A stretch of DNA of 64,000 bases from NCBI GenBank assembly GCA_004794785.1, contig SJOL01001452.1, positions 1-64,000 of the forward strand, read 5' to 3'. The translations under genes were made by a program, and so were the position numbers. The DNA comes from Opisthorchis felineus (lineage: Eukaryota > Platyhelminthes > Trematoda > Opisthorchiida > Opisthorchiidae). How positions within the stretch are numbered: position 1 is the first letter of the stretch; each line of letters starts with the position of its first letter. The notes beneath the pieces are model-generated. The model was given only the letters and a program-made list of their open reading frames with translations. It was not told the DNA's origin and did no database searches. This document shows, one piece after another, positions 1 to 10,466 of the stretch.

Positions 1-386
1 GCTTATGTTCGGATAATGCCGTTCGCGTGATTAACGTATTTTAAGCTGTGTAAATGGTTGAGCTGTCCGGTGCCATAAGGATATCTCATAAACCTGCCGA
101 TAGTTCAGGAGGCAGAACGGATTAAACATGATAACACAGTGTGCTCTTGGGTGATTCCTCTAAAGGCGACTTGAGCTTGCACTTGAGTAAACCAGATGCA
201 CGGGTCATGGTGCCAGAATAGAGGAAGGTGAGCAGAAGCGGCGTTGATATTGGGCTGAGGTAAAAAGGTGCTTGATGACTGAGCCATGGGTGCGTCGGAC
301 ATGAATAGAAATATAGGGATGTGCAGGTCAAAACGAAAAAAATGTCATGGCTTAAGTGAGTTCGGTTACGTCGGGCTCACCAATTT
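1..386 (-). mobile_element. 5' end of a second CsRn1-like Gypsy element (primer site and gag start), cut by the window edge
   Basis: This stretch repeats 4639-5024 base for base as far as I can align it. On the minus strand it holds the tRNA primer-binding site (365-382) next to the LTR at 387-954, then the untranslated leader, then the start of a gag-like frame (from 302 leftwards; motif LPLFWHHDPCIWF). The frame stops after 65 codons in both copies. Because it sits on the outer side of the left LTR, it is the beginning of a second element that continues beyond position 1. The family call comes from the complete neighbour at 955-5024. Confidence 0.8.
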
Positions 387-954
387 TGTTAGTGCTCTAG
401 TACTAGGATGTTGAGCTCGAATATTAAAAGTGAGAAACACTAATAAAAGTTAGGTATTGCGTTTACACAGATTAAGATATTAGGTGCACCCTATGACTAG
501 AAGTACAATGTAAAAATGAAGAACGCCAAACTGGGGAGACTTATCAGTTCATAAAGTCCTCGGGGAGATTGTTCGGCGAGAGAGGCCGGATGTAGGAAGT
601 ATTCTCTTAGCAATTTTATCGCCCACACTTGTTCCTTGTTCCGTGGCCTGATGTTCCCTGACGCTGGATCCAAAGACCGACGCGGCGTGCTGTTGAGGTG
701 CGCTGCGCTCCGACGTGTGTATATGTATCTGGCCGTGTTCCGTTCTTCTATATGTCGTTGCATCGAGTGGAACGTGAGAACAATGTGAAATGCCATGTCG
801 TCCTTTAAAGGTTCACGCAACCGGAGTTGACCTGTTGTTCACAAAGGTCGTATTCAGTGTTACGATGTGATGCATGTTGTGGGGTTTGGAACAGAACGAA
901 GCACGAGGGAGACAGTGAACGCGGATGCACTAATTAGATTGGGCAACTGGTACA
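387..954 (-). repeat. LTR shared by two tandem CsRn1-like elements
   Basis: A 568-bp long terminal repeat matching 5025-5592 with about 13 differences by eye. Both copies begin TGTTAG and end in TACA on the + strand, giving TG...CA ends in either orientation. On its right is the polypyrimidine complement of a polypurine tract, so it is the 3' LTR of the element at 955-5024. On its left is a primer-binding site, so it is also the 5' LTR of the partial element at 1-386. Nine of the 13 differences lie in the last 55 bp (900-954). Confidence 0.85.
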
Positions 955-957
955 AAT

Positions 958-969
958 ACTCCCCCCTTT
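958..969 (-). promoter_or_regulatory. Polypurine tract of the Gypsy element
   Basis: Read on the minus strand this is AAAGGGGGGAGT, four bases before the TGTA start of the 3' LTR. Position and composition fit the plus-strand priming site of LTR retrotransposons. Confidence 0.65.
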
Positions 970-1092
970 GGAGAGGGATAAAATATAGTCTTTGTATGTA
1001 TGTGAGATGTCATCCTGCGACAAATCGATCGGGCAAGCGGACATGCGGCCGGAACGTGTAGTGCGTGTGCTAGCAGTCGGAGTGCTTTGGGC

Positions 1093-2340
1093 TCATGACG
1101 AGGTAGGTGTTGATTCTGGTGAGTCGGGTTTGAGCTTGGAGTTCGGTAGATCTGTTTCGTTTGAGGGTGGATTAATACAATCGGTATAAGCCGGTTTCAG
1201 GCGATCAATACTAACGGTATCCGTTTTATCACGTAACCGAATGGTGAAGTATTTGGTGTGACAGCCTATAACAGTGAATGGACCCTCATAAGGAGGTTGT
1301 GCCGGGTGTTTGACGCGGTCGCAGCGGATGAAAACGTGCGCACAATTGGAGAGATCAGGAGAAACATAGGAAGGTTTGTTAATTGGTGGTGGAGAACGAT
1401 AATGTAGACTCGACATATGCGTTTTTAATCGAGTGATGTATGTCATTGTATCACAGATAAAACCAGTTTCTGAAGAAAAAAACTGTCCTGGGATTCGCAA
1501 TAATGTACCAAAGTCTGACTCGGCTGGTGTGCATTGTAGCGTGGAACGAAAAGTAGTGCGTAAGTGTAGCAGTATAAGGGTGACCTGGTCACTCCAGTTG
1601 TTATGTTGCTGATGAGCTTTAATGGCGTTTTTAAATGTCTGTAAAAACGTTCGACTAAACCATTAGCTTGTGGATGATACGCGGTGGTGCGGATACGTTT
1701 GCAACCTAGAAGTTCAGTTGGTTGCCGGAAGAGTTGACATTCGAACTGAGAACCAAGATCTGTTGTAATATATGAGGAAACACCAAATATAGAAATCAAA
1801 CTGGTGACAAAAGCATGGGCAATCGTTGTCGCAGAGATATCGGGAATTGGAATGGCTTCAGGCTATCTTGTAAACCTATCGACGCAAGTAAGATAAGAAT
1901 TGCCGTTGGATGGAGGAAGTGGGCCAACAATGTCCAAGTGAATATGGTCGAATCGGCAGTCTGGTTGAGAGAAAGTGCCGATGGGTGCGTGAGTATGCCG
2001 GATGGTTATTGAACGTTGACAGGCCGGACAAGTTTTCGCTCCCTGACGAATGTCACGGTTCATATTCAGCCATACGAAACGCTGGGCTAAGTTTGACAGT
2101 GGCACGGATGCCAGGGTGTGAAACATTATGTAAGGCATCAAAAACAGTTCGTCGCATGGAGGAAGGCACCAAAGGTCGGGAAATAGGGGTAGAAACTTCG
2201 CAATTAATTGTTCCAGGTGCAGCTTGAAGAGGCAACTGTTGAATCACGAGCGAACAGGATTTAGTTTTTGAGGGGTTCATCCCTTTGTAGATGAACCATT
2301 CGTTCCAGATCAGTTTTGGGCTTCGAGTGGAGAGAGTCAA
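1093..2340 (-). pseudogene. Integrase region of the CsRn1-like pol
   Basis: Three overlapping minus-strand frames cover the integrase. From the right: a zinc-binding N-terminus (HNVSHPGIRATVK, then the CPACQRS pair of cysteines). Next is the catalytic core with DIVGPLPPSNGNSYL, which carries the first Asp, then ITTDLGSQF with the second Asp and AYHPQANGLVERF with the Glu region. Last is a C-terminal part with EGPFTV and a basic, proline-bearing tail ending near 1093. The D,D,E layout is therefore still readable. The frame changes near 2053-2141, 1799-1863 and 1443-1500, so it cannot be one intact protein. There is no chromodomain signal that I can see. Confidence 0.8.
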
Positions 2341-2480
2341 CTGCCAGACGAGATAACGTGTCTGCCACCATATTGAGATGCCCGAGTTACGACGAATGTC
2401 TTTCGTGAACTGCGAAACATAGTCTAGGTGATGTATTTCGAGAGGAGAATATCTGCCGGTCTTTGCCTGTAGTGCAAACG

Positions 2481-2897
2481 TTAATGGCTTATGATCTGTG
2501 AAGACACAAAATTGTCTGCCTTCAAGAAAATGGCGAAAATGCCGAATTGAAGAATAAATGGCGAGTAACTCTCGACCGAAGGTGCTGTAGCGAGTTCCTG
2601 TCGGCGAGAGTTTTTTGGGAAACAGTCAAGTGGTTTTATTTCATCACGAAACAACTGTTGCAGGACTGCGCCTATGGCGATGTTTGATGCATCGATAGAA
2701 AGCGATAAATAGGCGTCAGGTTGTAGATGAAATAACTTTAAAGAATCAATCAGTAAAGCTTTAACTTGTTCGAAAGCTCGCTTAACAGAGCCATCAATAT
2801 TCAGCTGCGTAGAAGATAAATTGCCAGATAATAGGCCAGTAAAAGGTGCCAAAAGTTTCGCGGCGCCCGGAATAAAACGGCGATAAAGATTATTCAT
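2481..2897 (-). pseudogene. RNase H region of the CsRn1-like pol
   Basis: The minus-strand frame starts with NNLYRRFIPGAAKLLAPF, the connection after RT, and continues to LSIDASNIAIGAVLQQ, where the DAS motif marks the first catalytic Asp of Ty3/Gypsy RNase H. A frameshift follows: the next part of RNase H, around 2340-2480, reads in another frame (KFCVFTDHKPL-like codons near 2480-2510). Context between RT and integrase supports the call. Confidence 0.75.
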
Positions 2898-2909
2898 TCC
2901 CCAAAATCG

Positions 2910-3720
2910 TTAAACTTGTTTAACAGAGGTAGGGAGAGGAAAATTGCAAATGGCATCCAGTTTGTGAATGACCGGTAAAATTCCGGTTCGGTCAACGGTG
3001 TGTCCGAGAAGAGTCAATGAAGAAGATGCAACAACACATTTCTGAGCATTATTTACTACGCCATGTTCAGATAAACGAGTAAACAAGGTACGCAAATGTT
3101 CTAAATGCTGTTCAGGTGTGGGGATAGCAACCAAAATATCGTCGAGATAAGCAAAAACAAATGGCAGTCCATTTAGCACCTGATCGATAAAACGTTGAAA
3201 TGTTTGTGCTGCGTTACGCAGGCCGAAGGACATGTGCAGAAATTCAAACAACCCGAAATGTGTGATGATAGCCGTTTTATGAACATCTTCGGGATGTATG
3301 GGGATATGATGATAAGCACGGAGAAAGTCGGTGTGAGAAAAAATGGCGCGTCCGTGCAAAGCGGCAAAAAATCATGAAGATGTTGAATGGGGTAACGGTC
3401 TGGGATAGTGGTGTTGTTTAGTGCTCGATGATCGCCCCAAGTTCCCCAATCTGTTGTGGTTTTCTTTGGGAGCATGTGAAGTGGCGAAGCCCATACGCTT
3501 TTGGACGGCCGAATGATTCCTAACTTGAGCATGTGTTGGAATTCTTCTTTAGCAATTTTCAGTTTTTCCGGATTAAGACGCCTATGACGTGAGTAAATGG
3601 GAGCTCCACGAGTGTCAATGTGATGGAACACGGAGTGTGTCGGTTCTGTCTGATGAAAATTCGGCCTTAAGAGCCCCGGAAACTCGCGGAGTAAGTCATG
3701 GTAATGGGAAGGACCGTGCA
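2910..3720 (-). pseudogene. Reverse transcriptase region of the CsRn1-like pol
   Basis: Two minus-strand frames overlap here. The upstream one, shared with the protease, carries RHRRLNPEKLKIAKEEF and the N-terminal RT motifs ending in SVWASPLHMLPKK. The downstream one carries FSHTDFLRAYHHIPIHPED, then FGLRNAAQTFQRFID, then the catalytic box AYLDDILVA. The YLDD site is intact, but a frameshift near 3180-3360 separates the N-terminal palm from the active site. RT of this clade normally follows protease without a break. Confidence 0.85.
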
Positions 3721-4110
3721 GTGATAATGTTATGGGGCAAATGTTCGGCGTACTTGTAGGCTTTCCTCTGACTGCTAATTGAGTGGTGGCGTCGAGTAGA
3801 CTTTGACGTTTTACGTCTACTAGTAAATTATGATGAGTCAGAAACTCTGCCCCAAGAATAGGTTGATGAACGTCTGCAATAATGAAAACCCACCTAAATT
3901 CTCTACGTAGACCGAGGTTGTGGTCTAGCACTCGTTGTCCGTATGTCTTAATGCTTGTGCCATTAGCAGCTGGCAATGTAAGCGTGGAAGGTGTCAGTTT
4001 GGAGTCGGTAGCGGTCACGGGGATGACACTAATATACTCGCCGGTGTCGACTAAAAAACGTAGACCAGAATTCCTATCTAAGAGGAGACGGCGAATGTTG
4101 TAATCTAGGC
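3720..4110 (-). pseudogene. Protease region of the CsRn1-like pol
   Basis: The minus strand around 4030-4060 reads LVDTGEYIS, a retropepsin DTG active site. A second frame (4018 leftwards) continues with the protease fold: GQRVLDHNLGLRREFRW, then FIIADVHQPILGAEFL, whose ILGAEFL is the typical ILG-x-D/E-FL flap-side motif. The active site and the rest are split by a stop near 4019-4021. It directly precedes RT, as expected for gag-PR-RT order. Confidence 0.7.
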
Positions 4111-4128
4111 CTGGGACACTGCTCGCTT

Positions 4129-4980
4129 CTACTGTCCGGCCTGTTGGTCTCCCGTATGAGATTTAACTGCCGATGATAGTACCCGAAATGGACACGGTGC
4201 TGTGCGTTTTCGAGCGGCTCGGCCGAATTGGGTATGGTACCAGCAGTACTCCCGAAAACGGTTAGAGGAAACAGAACGATGGCGCTTTTGTGCCGGCTGA
4301 GGCGTGGTTCGACGACGCTGAAAACGATCAAAACGAAAAGCAGCTATATGATTAGCGAGTTCATCAAGACGAGCGTTGATTGAGGAAACTGTGCTAGACG
4401 AGTAAGAGAATTGATGTTTCGAGTATTTTGTCACCGATACTTGCCAGTTGTGTCAACGGAACGTTATCTGTATCAGGAGCGATAATTGACTGCACATGTG
4501 TTGGCAAACGCTTGAGGAAGAGCTGTTTGAACAACGCGTCATCGATTTTTCTATAACCCAAAATGCTGTAAAGGCAGCGTAAAAATTGAGACGTTGTACA
4601 GCCATCTAGTGTTTCACCGCGTGTCAGTTGTTCTAAGAGCTTATGTTCGGATAATGCCGTTCGCGTGATTAACGTATTTTAAGCTGTGTAAATGGTTGAG
4701 CTGTCCGGTGCCATAAGGATATCTCATAAACCTGCCGATAGTTCAGGAGGCAGAACGGATTAAACATGATAACACAGTGTGCTCTTGGGTGATTCCTCTA
4801 AAGGCGACTTGAGCTTGCACTTGAGTAAACCAGATGCACGGGTCATGGTGCCAGAATAGAGGAAGGTGAGCAGAAGCGGCGTTGATATTGGGCTGAGGTA
4901 AAAAGGTGCTTGATGACTGAGCCATGGGTGCGTCGGACATGAATAGAAATATAGGGATGTGCAGGTCAAAACGAAAAAAA
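4129..4980 (-). pseudogene. Gag of the CsRn1-like element, broken
   Basis: The start near 4940 (MSDAPMAQ) leads to LPLFWHHDPCIWFTQ, the conserved N-terminal pattern of CsRn1-type Gag, but the frame ends after 65 codons. The remainder can be followed only across an in-frame stop near 4680 and a frameshift near 4430. The last piece (4434-4129) carries a coiled, Ser-rich stretch and then the box YCWYHTQFG...APCPF. In the family this box has two Cys, His and two more Cys in a CHCC arrangement; here the third position is Arg instead of Cys. So the nucleic-acid-binding box is also damaged. Confidence 0.65.
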
Positions 4981-5002
4981 TGTCATGGCTTAAGTGAGTT
5001 CG

Positions 5003-5020
5003 GTTACGTCGGGCTCACCA
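5003..5020 (-). promoter_or_regulatory. Primer-binding site (tRNA-Trp-like)
   Basis: On the minus strand, four bases after the CA end of the 5' LTR, the sequence begins TGGTGAGCCCGACGT, complementary to a tRNA 3' end finishing in CCA. It is close to the 3' end of tRNA-Trp, the primer used by the CsRn1 clade, with one mismatch in the part I can recall. Matching to the host's own tRNA set would settle this. Confidence 0.6.
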
Positions 5021-5024
5021 ATTT

Positions 5025-5592
5025 TGTTAGTGCTCTAGTACTAGGATGTTGAGCTCGAATATTAAAAGTGAGAAACACTAATAAAAGTTAAGTATTGCGT
5101 TTACACAGATTAAGATATTAGGTGCACCCTGTGACTAGAAGTACAGTGTAAAAATGAAGAACGCCAAACTGGGGAGACTTATCAGTTCATAAAGTCCTCG
5201 GGGAGATTGTTCGGCGAGAGAGGCCGGATGTAGGAAGTATTCTCTTAGCAATTTTATCGCCCACACTTGTTCCTTGTTCCGTGGCCTGATGTTCCCTGAC
5301 GCTGGATCCAAAGACCGACGTGGCGTGCTGTTGAGGTGCGCTGCGCTCCGACGTGTGTATATGTATCTGGCCGTGTTCCGTTCTTCTATATGTCGTTGCA
5401 TCGAGTGGAACGTGAGAACAATGTGAAATGCCATGTCGTCCTTTAAAGGTTCACGCAACCGGAGTTGACCTGTTGTTCACAAAGGTCGTATTCAGTGTTA
5501 CGATGTGATGCATGTTGTGGGGTTTGGAACAGAACGAAGTGCGAGGGAGACAGTGGACGCGGATGCATTTTTTAGATTGGACAACCGTTACA
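5025..5592 (-). repeat. 5' LTR of the CsRn1-like element
   Basis: 568 bp, the right-hand partner of 387-954. It carries the element's promoter by position, but I see no clear TATA box in it. To its right the sequence is no longer shared with the left copy. The target-site duplication cannot be checked because the matching outer end lies beyond the left window edge. Confidence 0.85.
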
Positions 5593-5639
5593 GTGCGTAT
5601 CTTGTATTGATTTGCCTCACCATTGAGAATGGTTGCAAA

Positions 5640-5940
5640 ACAGGAACTGCGTTCGAAATAACAGATGTTATCACGTAAACGTTATGTTAGAGTGAAAAAA
5701 TTCAACAAATGATACTCGTGAACTCTGTAAATAGATTGAACAGTGAAAAAATGTTTCACCAATTCGCTTGAGGCGAAAACGATTGCAAGCGTACCGCGTC
5801 GGGAATCCAAATGACTGTTTTTGTCTAATTTCGCCCAAATTTGGCCCAAGTGGAATGAAAGTTTGGCCGGTAGCCAGGGACTGCGTCCACCTGATTACCC
5901 ATGAGAAAGCAAAACCGGTTGCGTGCTGTCGAAGGGTGTT
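5640..5940 (+). repeat. Repeat with a degenerate hammerhead-like core, copy 1
   Basis: The right part matches the insertion at 23955-24090 and, inverted, 42040-42200: AGGGACTGCGTCCAC, then CTGATTA, then a spacer, then AAAACCGGTT. By position CTGATTA corresponds to the hammerhead CTGATGA box and AAAA to the GAAA box, so both core boxes carry substitutions. Stem I pairing is largely lost. It lies between the CsRn1 LTR and the BEL/Pao remnant. Confidence 0.4.
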
Positions 5941-6099
5941 CAGTAACCGTATGACTTGTATGCTGCGGCTACACGACGTCACACGAATTCAGCTCCATTC
6001 CAGGGTACCTCATCAGCCACCGACTTGAATGGTCCGAGTCCGCTCCTGCCACAAGTACTGGCTTCATTGGAGTACAAGTACAGTCTCGTCTTCTCAGTA

Positions 6100-7000
6100 A
6101 ACATACCATTCCAATATCCCCCTTGAGAACACCGCCCACCGTTCTAACATGCAGGGTTGTTATTTAGCCATCTGAGCTCGCCTTACAACGATCTACTACC
6201 GCTAGGGGGCATTTTCCACTTGGCACATCTTCACCAGAGGGTAGAGTCTCTTTCCTCACCCTGCCTGCTTTAATCCATAGATATTAGTTGTAACACAGTG
6301 ACCAAGCTACAAACTTCTGTAGCTTCACACAACGGGAAAACCGAGTTATTAACAGGCTCATGCCATCATTTCGCTGGAGTTGGTTACCATGTGCTACAAG
6401 GCTTTCGATTCGATCCATTCGGGCTGCGTCAGTCGAGGTTTTGGTGGCCAGGTACTCTCTAGTTCAGAGGTTGTGGTGGCCAGTTACTCCCTAGTTCAAG
6501 TGAAAATCTTGGTTCAGTTAACCATCCACGCAGCGGACTGAGGTTGTATGTCTTTGGAGAGGCAACGTCGGTTGGATTGTTCTTCTACTTTACGTGTCTC
6601 CACTGGGTAGGTTACGACACCAATAATAATTGTTAGTCGATTTGCAACAAAGGTACAAATTCTAGAGGGTATGTAATGGACATAGTAGAGAACTATCGTG
6701 GAATCTGTTCAAAACACAGTACGCTGAAAGTAGCCCTTTTTACTTGCTCCAATTAGATCTGCTACTTTTACTGCCACGCACACAGCTGTCAACTCTAACC
6801 TTGGTATTGAAACGATCTTAAGAAGGGCCAACGGCATCTTCAAGAAGACAAGCGAACAGCCAGAAAACTCAGGGTTCGCCGTGAAGAAAGGATATGCTGC
6901 CACGCTATATGAAGTTTTCGATGCGTGGCAGAATACGTGAAGTTCGGCTTGTGAAATGTCACCAAACTCCTTAGGCTTTGTGCACCTGGGGAATCGCAAG
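6100..7000 (-). pseudogene. BEL/Pao RNase H and integrase N-terminal part
   Basis: The minus strand from 6999 reads RFPRCTKPKEF, AELHVFCHASKTSYSVAAYP (the RNase H first Asp region, here His-Ala) and VSIPRLELTAVCVAVKVADL, a hallmark of BEL/Pao RNase H. Further left, in other frames, come TDSTIVLYY, TFVANRL and then LITRFSRCVKLQKFVAW followed by KAGRVRKETL. These correspond to the segment just before the integrase zinc domain in this superfamily. A 33-bp tandem duplication at 6434-6500 adds to the damage. The integrase catalytic core was not found. Confidence 0.7.
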
Positions 7001-7219
7001 CCATGGAGGTAGCTAGGGCTAGATAATCAATTCACCCAGCAAGTGCGATCGGTATCAAGTAACAGGTCGTCGAAACCAAGTCCAATTTTGCAAAGGGATT
7101 GTAGCAGACGCTTGCTTGGTGGTAATTAATCACGGAGAAACGAATCTTAGAGGAACATACGGTGAAGGCTTACAGAAAGGAACGCTTCTGCGCATTGACG
7201 GTTTGGTTGGTAAGATAAG

Positions 7220-7800
7220 TCAATCACAGGCACATCGGAATGTGCAGCTCAGTGCACCCATTAGAGCAAGCTTCATTGGCAGTGGGTCCGTAGCTATATT
7301 TCGCATACTAGGCGTGAGTTCGGTTAGATCATTGGCTGACAAGACCTCGCGACCATTGTAAGACCAGTTCCTCGCGCTGAAACCCGCCTTTGAGAGCAAA
7401 GCACCTATTTCGTTAACGGAGAGCTCGGCCGTTACACAGTCCGGCATGAACGTTAAGCAGTCGTCAACAAATATACTATGATCTTTTGTGCCACATTTTG
7501 AAATGGTATAGCCTGACCAAGTAACCCGCATCACACCAGTCTTAAATACCGATAATGCTTTCTGGTCCTCGAAGGAGAGACTAGTGCTGTATGCTGAAGT
7601 GTCCGTGAAGTCCAAATTTTAGAGCCACTGCGAATGCTCCTGGATGCCTGGACCGTACCCATTTACACAATGACCGACAGCCTCCTGTTTCGTCCCAATT
7701 CCTAACGGACCAAGAAGTATCCAACCAGGCAGGGACCTAAGGACAGATGGCTGCTTTTACCCCCAGAACGCCGATCAAATACCTAGCGCGCTTCGTGTAC
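7220..7800 (-). pseudogene. BEL/Pao reverse transcriptase fragment
   Basis: A 131-codon minus-strand frame includes the RT core: SFEDQKALSVFKTGVMRV, then SIFVDDCLTFM with the catalytic VDD followed by the Cys typical of BEL/Pao. After that comes IGALLSKAGFSARNWSYN and REVLSA, the family's post-active-site block. The more N-terminal fingers domain is not in the same frame. The order relative to RNase H (left) and linker (right) agrees with pol. Confidence 0.75.
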
Positions 7801-7827
7801 GTCACGCCCGAATGAGGTTCCTACCTC

Positions 7828-8400
7828 TTATTCAGTCAGTTCATCGAAGGTGACTTCGTCAAGGTGCGGCCACGAGCTAGCCGCTCCTTTGATAGATGGG
7901 ACAGCTCGCGTGGGCATGCTGTTTACGGCGAAGGCTGTATCAATAGCCATTGACTGGCTTTCATCCACTGATAAAAGCTTGGCACAATTAGCCTCGGAAG
8001 TGCATCCCATGGAATCACCCAGTGTATCATTGGTCATGCAAGTGGGTAGCAGCCTGACCTTGTTTTTTACCAGAAGGTCCCGCCTTACTGCCATTATATC
8101 GGATCTTGGGTCTAAAAATGCATACGTTTTATCCTTTCATGCAGGGGTGTCAAGCTTAACAGGAATAACTCCTAGGCGTGCTAAAAGCCGGCAACCTCGA
8201 GTTACAGCACAAAACCCTCCATCTGTATAGTCGCACCTGCTTTGTTACCGGATATTGGTGCATGCAACAACCTGTGATATCGCCCCCTATAACCCGACTG
8301 CCCACATCGAACAACTGACTTGTAACCTCCAGCCATGTGGCAGTCTCCCAGGCAAACAAGGCATGCATTAAGCTATCATATGCACCTCTATCTGTCAGGA
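7828..8400 (-). pseudogene. BEL/Pao zinc knuckle, protease and pre-RT linker
   Basis: Minus strand, three frames. Around 8230-8360 a frame reads CFACLGDCHMA, a run of basic residues and HRLLHAP, the gag zinc knuckle of BEL/Pao. Around 8100-8170 comes TYAFLDPRSDIMA, which matches the protease active-site block in which a D-x-GSD pattern is usual; here Gly is Arg, a probable loss of function. The frame at 8094-7828 continues with the linker (MPTRAVPSIKG, WPHLDEVTFDEL) found just before RT in this superfamily. Confidence 0.6.
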
Positions 8401-8745
8401 ATTTCTATGGATGGAAAGTGCTGGCAGCCGAAAAGTTGGTGGGGTTGTGAACATAGTGAGCGGGGCCCTGGATCACGGTTTGCGTCTGGCCTTATGTTGG
8501 TTTGGAAACTCTCGTCTAGGAGCCGGGTTGATAGAAGTCAACGGCAGAGGAGGGCGTCTTACGTCTTCTCGAGCCAGCTGCCCATACCGACTTCGTGCAA
8601 CCATGGAGCCAAATCAGTGAACGATAGATCCTGCCTGACCCACCAACGATATTTTATCTGCCGCCTAAGCCCATTTATGATGTAATGGCGAGGGAAGAGA
8701 ACGCACAATCCTCTCTACAAGGGCAAGCGAGTGCAAACCTGAGAT

Positions 8746-9430
8746 CTAGAGCGTCTGCGCTGGTGCGATCCCACAGCTTTCCATTTTTGTACAAAAATCA
8801 GTCAGAGAATTCGTTGTTCTAATGGTCTCTTGTGTCAGTCGGAACAGGGTTTCAAGAAAGGAGAGAGCAGTAATATGAGGCTGACCAGAAAGATTGCGTA
8901 GAATCTCCCGAGCCCTGAAGTATGCTACTTTCGGCGTGAGCATCACGAACTTCAATGGTTGTTTCGCGTCACTTTGACGCTAGTGGATCAAATACAAGTG
9001 CCACTGACCGGCGTCCTCCACCTTGCCGTCAATATATATCTAAAACTGGCGTATAGACCTTCAGTAATGATTTTGATTGTGCTCAAATTATGCTAATTCT
9101 ACCTTGGGTAGTTCCAAAGTGGCTGTCACCGGAGTGATGAAAACGACCGGCTTTGGCCCTGGAGATGACCTTCTAATACCAATATCATATCCTAGGGGTC
9201 TTTCATGTATCTGACAGAGTTTCAAGTACTGTGTTAACCGGTCAGTTGAGGCTACAGGTTCCAAGACTTCGTCTGGTGGGTCATCTTCGGCCTCCAACTC
9301 GATCTTAGCTTGCTTCTTTTTGCTCTGTGCCTCTAGCAGACCTTGTTGGAGTTCGGCTTCTCGCTTAACCCGATGTTCCTTAAGGCTTTGAAAGCTACAC
9401 TGATTTTACGCAAATTTCTAGATGCCTGTC
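8746..9430 (-). pseudogene. BEL/Pao gag fragment
   Basis: From the right: ASRNLRKISVAFKAL, then in another frame AELQQGLLEAQSKKKQAK and EAEDDPPDEVLEP, a charged helical start of gag. After a gap comes the frame at 8955-8746 with YFRAREILRNLSGQPH, FLETLFRLTQ and FCTKMESCGIA. This is the DUF1759-type gag block (A-x-x-IL...F...P, then L, then a C-x-K-ME-x-C motif). The pieces are separated by frameshifts and stops. Confidence 0.65.
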
Positions 9431-9480
9431 TCATACGCGAAGTTTTCAACGGTCGCCAAGTTTCATCTCGAGCAAGACAA

Positions 9481-10466
9481 AGTATGTTGCCAAGTATTGT
9501 TCCATCCAAACGGTATCTTTGAGTGACACGTAATACCAGAGCCTCCAGGAAGGCGAAACAAAGTCGGAGCCGGGTTTTTATGCGGTACTATTAGTGTAAG
9601 ACATAAGTTCACAAAATATACAAACCTCGACAGTAGATACTCGTCCGTAAGAAATGGTCCGCTTGGACAATAAAAGTACAAAACAAATGGATAGACAGGC
9701 TCCCAGGTGAGACAGTCACACATGCATAAGGTCGGCCACAAGGTGGCCGAGTGACCTCAGGTTCAATTGAGTGAAGTGTTAGGGACAAACAAACGCCAGT
9801 TCTTACGCACGAAATAAACACAAAGGTGGAGCGAAGGTCACAGATAGGGACAGAAGGAAAATTGGGAATTTCAAACGTCAAGGTAATGAATGATACGCCA
9901 AGTTTGAGTAGATAGAAGAACGCTGAAGGAACCACAGAAGGGTGTGCAGCGTGAAGCTGCTGCGTATCACGATGACGTGAGCTTTCCGCTGCGGTACTAG
10001 ACGAACAAACCAAATTCGAACGCAACCGTCAAACGGTGGGGCAGCTCAGCAACACCTACGGAGGGTGAGATGGTTGGTCGCGGCCGTGTGAAAACAAGCA
10101 GGAAACCTCAAGTTGTGTCGCTACGATGGCGTACTCAGCTTTAGAAAGCTGGGTTGTTGTGACTGCACGAGAAAGTCGACAATAACCGCCATGATGTCCG
10201 AAAGTAAATATTCACGCTGATTCAGCCGGTCAGGACTTGGAGCATCGTAAACAGTTTAAGAGTAGTCCATCTAAAATAACGATCTCAAAGAGCACCCCCA
10301 AGTTCTATTTGAAACCACCGGAACTACTTGTTCCACTGGCGTCTTATGTTGTGTTTGGGGTGGGTTTCACCAAGTCTTTGTGGAGCTCGCGTTCCATGTT
10401 GCTCAATTTCGGAACCACCACTTATTCATATCCCGATGCATCCCAATAGGCAATCGTTACACCGGG
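9481..10466. other. Unassigned stretch
   Basis: Upstream side of the BEL/Pao gag, so part may be its leader or LTR. A 138-codon open frame at 9609-10025 (minus) has no recognisable motif and lies in the expected position of non-coding leader. Nothing else is supported. Confidence 0.4.

Larger units (their letters stand above)
955..5024 (-). mobile_element. Internal region of a CsRn1-clade Ty3/Gypsy retrotransposon, decayed
   Basis: About 4.1 kb between two 568-bp LTRs, coding on the minus strand in the order gag, protease, RT, RNase H, integrase. The CsRn1 assignment rests on three things: the unusual gag box of the C-x-x-H...P-C kind instead of a CCHC knuckle, a primer-binding site resembling the 3' end of tRNA-Trp, and the overall style of pol. 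CsRn1-type elements are well known in flukes and other animals. Gag and pol are broken into many frames by stops and frameshifts, so the copy cannot make its proteins. The whole element with both LTRs is 387-5592. Confidence 0.85.
6100..9480 (-). mobile_element. Decayed BEL/Pao LTR retrotransposon (copy 1)
   Basis: From right to left on the minus strand the characteristic BEL/Pao order can be read in fragments: gag with an alpha-helical N-terminus, a zinc knuckle, protease, the linker that precedes RT, RT with VDD, RNase H, and the start of integrase. All parts are in different frames with many stops. I could not place its LTRs; the left end is lost before the CsRn1 LTR at 5592. Confidence 0.8.

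Noticed and set aside
9609..10025. 138-codon minus-strand open frame
   Set aside because: Lies on the leader side of the BEL/Pao gag and shows no motif; likely chance.
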